From Acidobacteriota bacterium (GTDB lineage: Bacteria; Acidobacteriota; JAAYUB01): a DNA stretch of 48,813 nucleotides. Position 1 is the stretch's first letter. Every line of letters starts with the position of its first letter. Of this stretch, positions 43,001 to 48,813 are shown piece by piece. Position numbers and translations under genes: made by a program. The notes beneath the pieces are model-generated. The model had not been told where the DNA came from. It was given only the letters and a program-made list of their open reading frames with translations, and ran no database searches. Location: the NCBI GenBank assembly GCA_016935015.1, contig JAFGRT010000053.1, positions 1-48,813 on the forward strand, read 5' to 3'.

Positions 43001-43202
43001 CGCCCGTCAATGGTCGCCCATCGCCCTCGCCCTGTTCGGCGGCCTTACTACCTCCACTTTCCTGACCCTGATCATCCTCCCCCTGATCTACAACATCGTG
43101 GATGACTTGCGGGAATGGGGCCTGGGTGTGGTGCGCCAGGCGGCCCATATCGGCCGCAAGGCACCGCCCGCGGCCGAGGAGGGGAAAGCGTCCATCTCCT
43201 GA
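40053..43202 (+). CDS. RND family inner-membrane efflux transporter (second of two)
   Basis: 1049 residues from the ATG at 40053, which overlaps the previous stop as ATGA. The frame is open further upstream but lies inside the first transporter gene. It has the same overall layout, with PITVIMMSIMIMALGVISI as the first helix, TM4 GMIVDCSIVVLENI, and GLVVNNAIILVDHIN in the second half. A Gly-rich loop RRHFGRGGGGGVSIEL lies in the second periplasmic loop. The two proteins differ clearly in sequence, so they may form a mixed trimer as MdtB and MdtC do. No outer-membrane channel gene is in the window. Confidence 0.94.
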   Translation: MNLSELSVHRPITVIMMSIMIMALGVISITKLPLVFFPEIDWPNLRVQVDYPSSSPEEVEQDITQPLEDILGTVTQLKSMSSFSSNSGANVSLEFDYNVDMDLKALEVRDKIDQVRNQLPDDIQRIHIRRWQTSQSPIMFFSLALPGDINQLNDLLETVIVPRLERQEGVASVDIRGPDEKEIYVDVNPSLLAAYGLDMFNLTQSIRSGNVDLSTGYAFDNDKKYYLRVVGQFRSIDEIRDLPIRGTNLRIHDVADVRYTFPERDEVDRLNGKDSISLRIYKASTANVVETCQLVRAELVRMSQAPEFTGMEYRIFRDSSEEILGTLNNLSEGGIYGGLLAVCIIFLFLWKVRSTFVMALSMPISVLFTFAGMYILRITGIVDITINIISLSGLVFAIGMIVDCSIVVLENIFRVKQEEGIGALEAAIKGSKQVGTAVFASTMTTIIVFVPFVFMSQSSFGIFMRDFGVAVSLALVSSLVVSLTVVPMISSLIYKGKERPKKRIIVWLTDHYGNFMRWTLRWRYALVFLLIPLLWASFTLFQAIERQEMPNVPARELRVNVLMPSNYTMNEMTDLFNRIEAVVEANKKEFEVDTYSTEWGKNNRSRNRYRGELDLFFIEEGTKLTPVPQLQEAVLAKLPQEIGVEYQVGERRHFGRGGGGGVSIELRGDNQEILALYAEKVKERLMGIESIRDVSTDLESGDQELHFRVNRDKAEKMGLSSQSIARTISAALSERSTTRYQTENGEVDVIVRFEEERRRSQDDILNLDVATSSGELVPLNTVVQPVFASGPQVIRKENRKRIVTITANTDRQGMMWIMSSVNDILADLKLPAGYSWSLGRSFSRFQQDQEMQSFAIWLALVFIFMVMASLFESWIHPITILFTVPFAITGISIIFWVTNTQLDRNAWLGIALLCGLVVNNAIILVDHINSLRRLGNRRMEAIIQGGKDRLRPILMTAFSTMFGMVPMILPVIFPDWFGVVSYRARQWSPIALALFGGLTTSTFLTLIILPLIYNIVDDLREWGLGVVRQAAHIGRKAPPAAEEGKASIS

Positions 43203-43305
43203 CCCTGGACCGGCCGGCATTTCCATCGGCCGGAATCGGGGCCGCATCAACATCATCAGCCCAGGCGATCCCGATGGATCGCTTGTACTTTTTGAGAGGG
43301 TATCC

Positions 43306-44040
43306 ATGAGCAGATATACCCGTCGTGTCGCCCTGGTCACCGGGGCCAACCGCGGACTGGGGCTGGAGATCAGCCGCCAGCTGGCCGACCGGGACATCGC
43401 CGTGGTGATGGCCGCCCGTGAAGAGGACAAAGGCCGCCGCGCCGTTGCCGGACTGGCCGGAGAGGGCCGGGACATCCATTTCCTGCAGCTGGATGTCACT
43501 GAACTCCCACGTATCCTCCAAGCCGTCGATTTCATCTGGCGGCGATTCGGACGGCTCGACATCCTGGTGAACAATGCCGGCATCATGCCGGACAAAGGGA
43601 TCAAGGCCAGCGTCCTGACGGCCGAACGCCTGACCCAAACCCTGGTCACCAACGTCTATGGTCCGCTGCTGCTGGCCCAGGCCTGCCTGCCGCTGATGCG
43701 GGAGGGCGGCTACGGCCGGATCGTCAACCTGTCCAGCCGCCTGGGCTCGCTCACGGAAATGGCGGCCCCCGATTCGCCCCTGGACGGCGTGGACGCGCCG
43801 GCCTACCGGTTGTCCAAAACAGCCCTCAACGCCGTCACCACCCTGCTCGCCCGGGATACCCGCGGCGAGAACATCCTCATCAATTCGGCCTGCCCGGGCT
43901 GGGTACGAACGAATCTGGGTGGTCCCCGGGCCCCGTTGTCCGTTGAGCAGGGGGCCGATACACCCGTCTGGCTGGCCACCCTGCCGCCGGACGGTCCTCA
44001 CGGCGGCTTTTTCCAGGATCGGACGCCCATCGACTGGTGA
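43306..44040 (+). CDS. Short-chain dehydrogenase/reductase (SDR)
   Basis: 244 residues, classical SDR. Seen: cofactor loop TGANRGLGLE (residues 12-21), NNAG at 89-92, catalytic Ser in NLSSRLGS (143-147), Tyr167 and Lys171 (YRLSK), and a CPGWVRTNLGG segment after the active site. Arg38 after the second strand (VMAAREE) suggests NADP(H) preference. It most resembles carbonyl-reductase-like SDRs with a TGAN start. GAGAGGG precedes the ATG. It lies 103 bp after the RND genes on the same strand; whether it is in the same transcript is unclear. The substrate is unknown. Confidence 0.9.
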   Translation: MSRYTRRVALVTGANRGLGLEISRQLADRDIAVVMAAREEDKGRRAVAGLAGEGRDIHFLQLDVTELPRILQAVDFIWRRFGRLDILVNNAGIMPDKGIKASVLTAERLTQTLVTNVYGPLLLAQACLPLMREGGYGRIVNLSSRLGSLTEMAAPDSPLDGVDAPAYRLSKTALNAVTTLLARDTRGENILINSACPGWVRTNLGGPRAPLSVEQGADTPVWLATLPPDGPHGGFFQDRTPIDW

Positions 44041-44217
44041 CCGGTCCGGCATCAGAGCCGTCTCCTCCGCGCGTCCCGGCGGCGACAATTGAACGTTTCA
44101 CCGAGCGGCGGTATCGAATGAAAGGTGGAACTTCCGCCGTGACGACATGCGGCCCGGTGGTTTCGTTCGCCGTCAAAAAGGGGTACAATGGTTTCTCATG
44201 GCCGCGGGAGGCAAAAC

Positions 44218-45996
44218 GTGATTCAGCGAACAATCGGTGTGTTCATCATCGTGCTGATGCTGCTGGCATCGGTCCCGGCGGCGGATGAGACCCCCACCTT
44301 TCGCATCCAGTCGGAGTCCCGCTTCGTCCTGGTGGACGCCATCATCACCGGATCAGGCGATGAGTTTGTGCGGGATCTGACCATGGACGAAATCGAGATC
44401 TACGAGGACGGCAAAAAACAGCCGGTCGTCTATTTCCAGTTGCAGGAACTGGACTACCCCGTTCGGGACACCGCCCCGCCCGTGGCAACCCCGACACCCG
44501 CCCGGCCGCGGATCGTGCCGCAGAATCCCGTCGCCTTCGCCGCACCGGCCGACAACGTGTCCGTTGTCTTTCTCGTTGACCTTCAGACCCTCGACCCGGA
44601 CGCCCTGATCCGCACCCGGGAATCCATCACCCATTTCCTCGACACCCAGTTTTCTTCACGGGACCAGGCCCTGCTGGCCACGCTGGATCTGCGCCTGAAC
44701 GTGCGGCAACCCTTCACCCGGGACTCGGACCGGATCCGTCAGGCACTGGAAGGTGTCCGCCTGAACGCCAATTCCGTGGCCAACCAGGCCAGCCTCATGC
44801 ATATCAACAGCCAGGTGGAAACCATTTTCCGCGACGCCCTCAGCTCCCAGCACAAGACACTGGAAGAGGCGGCCGAGGAATCGGCCCAGCTGGCCCGGAC
44901 GTATATCAACAACCTGGAAAACCGCCTGGCCCATACGGCCGAGGGTGTCAGCGTCCTGTGCCGCTACCTGCAGTCCCTGCCCGGCCGCAAGCAGATCGTC
45001 TTCTATTCGTCCGGCTATTCGGTCAATCCGCACAAGGACGTCGAGGAGTTGCTGGCCGCCTGGGTCACCAACCAGCGCTACAGCCGCAACGGCGGCCTGC
45101 GGGCCAACCTCAGCGCCATCCTGGGCAGCGCCGGCCGGGAGCGTTTTCCCCGTTACATGGAGGCCATTACCGATGCGGCCAACCGCGCCCAGGTCTCGCT
45201 CTACACCGTGGATGCCCGCGGTCTGCTGGGGGCCACCGCCGGCGGGGAGGCCCAGTTCAGGTCCACACCGCATCTTTCCCGGGAAGGAAGGGATACCCAG
45301 TTGCGCCTGAACGTCATCACCAAGCCGCAGGATGCCCTCTATACCATGGCCCGCGAGACCGGCGGCCTCTGGTTTTTCAACAGCAACGATCTGGAAAGGG
45401 GCTTGCGCCAGGCTTACCGCGACTCCCATCGCTATTATCTGATCGGCTATCACTCGGCTGTCCAGGGCAAGCCCGGCGACTTTCACAAGATCGAGGTCAA
45501 GGTCACCCGGCCCGGCGTCACCGTGCGGGCGCGCGAGGGCTACATCGAGGAGGATAACGCCGCTATGGCGCGGCGGGACGTTCTCAATGCCTTCAAATTT
45601 CCCGACCTCTACCAGGATCCCGGCGTGGTGGTGGAGATGACACCGGCGGTTGACAGTGACCGGCTGATCGTCACCACCCGGGTGAATACCGCTGCGCTGG
45701 TTTTTCAGGAGCGGGATGGCCGGTTTACCTGTCCGCTGGAAATTTATGGCGCCATCCTGAACGAGGACGGCGACTGGGCGGACGAGAAATTCCTGTTTGT
45801 CAAATCGTTTCGCATGTCCTTCTCACCGGCCGAACTGGCCGAATTCCAGGCCAACGAGACGGTGAGCAGCACGGCGACGGCGGAACTGCCCGCCGGATCC
45901 AACCGCTTGGTGGTGGTGGTCCGGCAGGGTGCCACCGCCCGGCTGTACACCGTGGCCAGGGATTTGCCGGCCACGTCAGCCGGCATGCCGGACTGA
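44218..45996 (+). CDS. VWFA-related secreted protein (acidobacterial type)
   Basis: 592 residues from a GTG start with GGGAGG 6 bases upstream; an upstream in-frame ATG (44188) has no such site. It has a signal peptide (TIGVFIIVLMLLASVPAAD), a short N-terminal domain with RFVLVDAIITG and DEIEIYEDGKKQPV, then a VWA-like fold (NVSVVFLVDLQTLD, GRKQIVFYSSG, QVSLYTVDARGL, ALYTMARETGGLWFFNSNDL) and the YYLIGYHS strand that closes the domain. This is the architecture of the VWFA-related family that is abundant in Acidobacteria. The metal-site motif DxSxS is replaced by DLQTL. The C-terminal 130 residues are beta-rich. The role is probably adhesion or envelope protein interaction. Confidence 0.85.
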   Translation: MIQRTIGVFIIVLMLLASVPAADETPTFRIQSESRFVLVDAIITGSGDEFVRDLTMDEIEIYEDGKKQPVVYFQLQELDYPVRDTAPPVATPTPARPRIVPQNPVAFAAPADNVSVVFLVDLQTLDPDALIRTRESITHFLDTQFSSRDQALLATLDLRLNVRQPFTRDSDRIRQALEGVRLNANSVANQASLMHINSQVETIFRDALSSQHKTLEEAAEESAQLARTYINNLENRLAHTAEGVSVLCRYLQSLPGRKQIVFYSSGYSVNPHKDVEELLAAWVTNQRYSRNGGLRANLSAILGSAGRERFPRYMEAITDAANRAQVSLYTVDARGLLGATAGGEAQFRSTPHLSREGRDTQLRLNVITKPQDALYTMARETGGLWFFNSNDLERGLRQAYRDSHRYYLIGYHSAVQGKPGDFHKIEVKVTRPGVTVRAREGYIEEDNAAMARRDVLNAFKFPDLYQDPGVVVEMTPAVDSDRLIVTTRVNTAALVFQERDGRFTCPLEIYGAILNEDGDWADEKFLFVKSFRMSFSPAELAEFQANETVSSTATAELPAGSNRLVVVVRQGATARLYTVARDLPATSAGMPD

Positions 45997-46102
45997 GTCT
46001 TTTCATCGCCGCTTCGCCATGCCGGACGGGCACGTCCCGCAAAACACGTCCGCCGCGGACTCCCCGATTTTCCTCGTGACAACGACCGCACCGAACCCGC
46101 GG

Positions 46103-46131
46103 TTGCATTTCCGTATCCATCTCCTTATAAT
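46103..46131 (+). promoter_or_regulatory. Candidate promoter of the OPT transporter gene
   Basis: A perfect TATAAT (46126-46131) lies 17 bp after TTGCAT (46103-46108), a weak -35. The predicted start is about 125 nt before the start codon. Confidence 0.5.
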
Positions 46132-46261
46132 GCATCTTTCTGACAGTTTCCGATGCCCGATTCCGGATCCGAACAGCGCCGAGACTCGAGCCGTATGATA
46201 CGACGAACCGTCAACCAGTGCCCGGACATAGTTCATCCCCAAACATAAAGGAGACGAGCGT

Positions 46262-48481
46262 ATGGAAGCAGCCCCCGGAGGAAAGCGGAGCAAACTGCTC
46301 CCCGAAAGCGCCTACCGCAAACTGAAACCCGGCGAGGAATATCATCCCATCGTCCCCGCCACCAGCTCCCTGGCCGAGATCACCAGCTGGTCGGTGACCA
46401 CCGGTATCATCATGGTGATCATCTTCGCCGCCGCCGGTATCTACATGGCCCTGCGCGCCGGCAACGCCATCGAGACGGCCATCCCCATCGCCATCCTGGC
46501 CATCTCCCTCGGCCGCCTGAAGCAGCTCAAGAGCACCATCCTGGAGAATGTCATCGTCCAGTCCATCGGCCAGGCCTCGGGTGTGGTGGCCGCCGGCGCG
46601 GCTTTCCTGATCCCGGCCCTGTACATCAACGAGCTGACGCCCCCCTGGTGGCAGATCTTCCTGGCCTGCTTCATCGGCGGCTCGCTGGGCGTGGTGCTCA
46701 TCATTCCGCTGCGCAAATACTTCGTCAAGGATCTGCACGGCGAACTCCCCTTCCCCGAAGGCACAGCCATTAACGAAATCCTGGTGTCGGGTGAATCCAC
46801 AGCGGCCACGGCATTTAAGGTGCTGATCATCGCCTTCTGCATCGGTGCGGCATACGACTTTCTGGTGGAGTTCTTCCACCTCTGGAATCCCGAAATCACC
46901 AGCGGCGTCATCCTGGGCGGCATGGGCGAGGCCATGACCGGCATCCGCATGGACATCACCATCTCCGGACTGGCCGCCCTGTTCGGTCTGGGGTATATCA
47001 TCGGCCTGCGCTACGCCTCCATCATTGCCGCCGGTTCGGTCCTCTCCTACCTGGTGTTCATCCCCGTGGTCTACCTCTTCGGCTCGCAGATGGGTGGCTT
47101 CGAGTATGCCGGCACCGTCTACGATATCGCCACCATGTCGTCGGACCAGATCTTCAACCAGCTGGTGAAAAATATCGGCATCGGCGCCATCGCCGTTTCG
47201 GGGATCATCGGCATCATGAAAATGGGAAAGATCGTCATCGGTTCCATCTCCCTGGGATTCAAGGGCCTTAAAGGCGGCGGCCATGCCGCGCCCGAGGACC
47301 CCCGCACCCAGCTGGACATGTCCCCCCGCAACGTGCTGCTGGTGCAGTTCGGCACGGCCGCCCTGCTGGGCCTGCTCTTCTTCATCGTCGCCCTGACCAC
47401 GGTGGATACGGCCACCGGCCAGAACTACAGCCTGGGCGACGGCCTGCTCTACGCCGCCGTCGGCGCCGTCGTCGGCTATGCCCTCTCCTTCCTGTTCACC
47501 CCCGTGGCCGCCCAGGCCATTGCCATCGTCGGCGTCAACCCCGTGTCGGGCATGACCCTCATCACCGTGGTCATGACCATCCTGGTCCTGGTATCCTTCG
47601 GCCTCAAGGGCACGGGCGGCATGTTCGTGGCCCTCATCGTCGGCACGGCCGTCTGCACCGCCCTGTCCACATCGGGCGCCCTCATCACCGATTTCAAGAT
47701 CGGCTACTGGATCGGCGCCACGCCCCGCCAGCAGGAACGGTGGAAGTTCCTGGGCCTGGCCGTGGCGGCGCTGGTAGTGGCCTTCGTGATCCCCATCATG
47801 GACAGCGGCTACGGTTTCCTGCAGCGCGATCAGGACACGGGCCAGATCGTCCGCGACGCCGCCGGCACGCCCATGTCCAACACCGAACAGTTGCCGGCGC
47901 CCCAGGCCAACATGATCGCCGCCGTGAGCCGCGGCCTGCTCAACGACCCGGCCAAACAGCCATGGCTCTTCTATGGCCTGGGCGGCGTCATCGCCATCGT
48001 CCTGTTCATGGCCGGCGTGCCCATGCTGGCCTTCGCCCTGGGCATGTACCTGCCCATCGCCATCAACCTGGCCATCCTGTGCGGGGCATTCACCGCCTGG
48101 ATCGTCGGCAAGACCGGTGGATCGGAGCGGATGCGCAAGGCCCGATCCGAACAGGGGATCCTCATCGCCTCCGGCCTGATGGCCGGCGCGGCCATCTTCG
48201 GGATCCTCACCGCCATCCTCCGTCTGCCCGATGTCGGTTCGTGGTTCGGGCTGGGCGCCATCATCCAGTACCTCAGTGTCGGCGTGCAGATGACCACCCA
48301 GAACGGCCTGCTCAAGGAAAACCCGCTGCACTGGTACGAGGGGATCACCGGACAGGGGTTGTCCCTGGCCATGTTCGTCCTGCTGGGGGTCGTCTGCTTC
48401 TTCCTGGCCCGCTGGGGGGCGCGACGGACCATCCGCGAAGAAGACGAGTTCGCCGCCCGGCAGGAGCAGCGGCGGTTCTGA
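46262..48481 (+). CDS. OPT family oligopeptide transporter
   Basis: 739 residues with about 14-16 hydrophobic segments. Typical OPT features: SLAEITSWSVTTGIIMVIIF near the start, LPFPEGTAINEIL (the conserved PxG region after the first helices), GGMGEAMTGIRMDITISGLA, KGTGGMFVALIVGTAVCTALSTSG, and GLGAIIQYLSVGVQM near the end. OPT proteins of this bacterial branch are proton-coupled importers of peptides or metal chelates. AAAGGAG precedes the ATG, and a terminator follows. Together with the two secreted peptidases it suggests peptide feeding (inference). Confidence 0.93.
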   Translation: MEAAPGGKRSKLLPESAYRKLKPGEEYHPIVPATSSLAEITSWSVTTGIIMVIIFAAAGIYMALRAGNAIETAIPIAILAISLGRLKQLKSTILENVIVQSIGQASGVVAAGAAFLIPALYINELTPPWWQIFLACFIGGSLGVVLIIPLRKYFVKDLHGELPFPEGTAINEILVSGESTAATAFKVLIIAFCIGAAYDFLVEFFHLWNPEITSGVILGGMGEAMTGIRMDITISGLAALFGLGYIIGLRYASIIAAGSVLSYLVFIPVVYLFGSQMGGFEYAGTVYDIATMSSDQIFNQLVKNIGIGAIAVSGIIGIMKMGKIVIGSISLGFKGLKGGGHAAPEDPRTQLDMSPRNVLLVQFGTAALLGLLFFIVALTTVDTATGQNYSLGDGLLYAAVGAVVGYALSFLFTPVAAQAIAIVGVNPVSGMTLITVVMTILVLVSFGLKGTGGMFVALIVGTAVCTALSTSGALITDFKIGYWIGATPRQQERWKFLGLAVAALVVAFVIPIMDSGYGFLQRDQDTGQIVRDAAGTPMSNTEQLPAPQANMIAAVSRGLLNDPAKQPWLFYGLGGVIAIVLFMAGVPMLAFALGMYLPIAINLAILCGAFTAWIVGKTGGSERMRKARSEQGILIASGLMAGAAIFGILTAILRLPDVGSWFGLGAIIQYLSVGVQMTTQNGLLKENPLHWYEGITGQGLSLAMFVLLGVVCFFLARWGARRTIREEDEFAARQEQRRF

Positions 48482-48813
48482 CCGGCGAAGCTTCCCGTCG
48501 CCGGATGGACGGCCGCTCCTGGACATCCGGCCCTTTCACGTCATCATGCCCCGCCTGCGGAACCGCCCCGGGCGGGGCATTCTTTCTCCCGGTCCTTCCT
48601 CGATTTTTTCGGCTTTCGGGAAAGTATCACGCTGAAGGGAAAGGTCTCCAACCTGCCTTCTCTTCGAAGAACCCCCGCCTTCATACTGTCGGCTACGCAC
48701 TTGTCCCGCGGCCGTAGCCCCCTCCGTAGCCCATGCCTGCCGAGCGCGGCAAGCTCCGCAAAGAAGACATTCCGCCTTCCGGCAGAAGGCGGCCACGCAC
48801 ATGCCCGCGTCCG
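48482..48813 (+). other. Non-coding end region of the window
   Basis: 332 bp after the OPT gene. Apart from the terminator at its left side, no gene, RNA or repeat could be supported. A gene could start beyond the window end. Confidence 0.5.
48546..48587 (+). terminator. Terminator downstream of the OPT gene
   Basis: Ten-base arms ATGCCCCGCC (48546-48555) and GGCGGGGCAT (48571-48580) enclose a 15-base loop and are followed by TCTTTCT. It begins 65 bases after the stop codon. Confidence 0.75.

Noticed and set aside
46211-48526. Minus-strand open frame of 771 codons
   Set aside because: Antisense to the OPT transporter; same artefact of high GC content.
1-48813. CRISPR arrays, insertion sequences, prophage genes, toxin-antitoxin pairs
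   Set aside because: No regularly spaced repeats, transposase, integrase or toxin-like genes were seen. The CPBP protease alone does not indicate a defence system.

Overview
This is a gene-dense, high-GC bacterial chromosomal window with about 30 genes. The gene set fits a Gram-negative bacterium and most resembles Acidobacteriota or a related deep lineage. The evidence is a VWFA-related secreted protein of the type common in acidobacteria, a large secreted subtilase, an S9 peptidase with a signal peptide, an OPT peptide transporter, and RND pumps with a lipoprotein adaptor. The assignment comes from gene content only. There is no rRNA, phage, IS element or CRISPR array, so this is ordinary chromosome with some accessory loci.

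Left part (1-18.6 kb, all minus strand). It holds purQ (cut by the window edge) and purL for purine synthesis, mnmA for tRNA 2-thiolation, and a 1651-residue secreted subtilisin-like protease with its own promoter and terminator. Then comes a compact housekeeping block, transcribed in the order tRNA-CAU, tilS, hpt-like, ftsH, folP, cdaA, cdaR, glmM. Neighbouring genes in it often overlap by 4 bp or nearly touch. It joins tRNA decoding, proteolysis, folate, cyclic di-AMP and cell-wall precursor synthesis. The hpt-like gene has lost parts of its PRPP-binding site.

Middle (18.8-28.1 kb). A small YHS-domain protein overlaps coaE. A 34-codon gene for ribosomal protein bTHX lies convergent to coaE, with a stand-alone response regulator upstream of it. 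ileS has a near-consensus promoter. An S9 peptidase follows, then a strong promoter with a leader of about 370 nt, then a CPBP membrane protease.

Right part (28.5-48.5 kb, all plus strand). It starts with a YciI-like protein and a class III aminotransferase carrying a four-cysteine insertion. An ECF sigma factor, a zinc-finger anti-sigma factor and a secreted charged coiled-coil protein form one cassette. Next are an OmpR-type response regulator and histidine kinase, followed by a lipoprotein adaptor and two tandem RND transporters (MdtABC/BaeSR-like layout). An SDR oxidoreductase, the VWFA-related protein and the OPT transporter complete the window.

The most notable regulatory signal is a block of about 60 bp found twice. 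It lies upstream of the response regulator gene and again upstream of the RND operon, with TTGTTACA-type direct repeats at the same spacings (10 and 45 bp). This suggests that the two-component system controls both itself and the pump.
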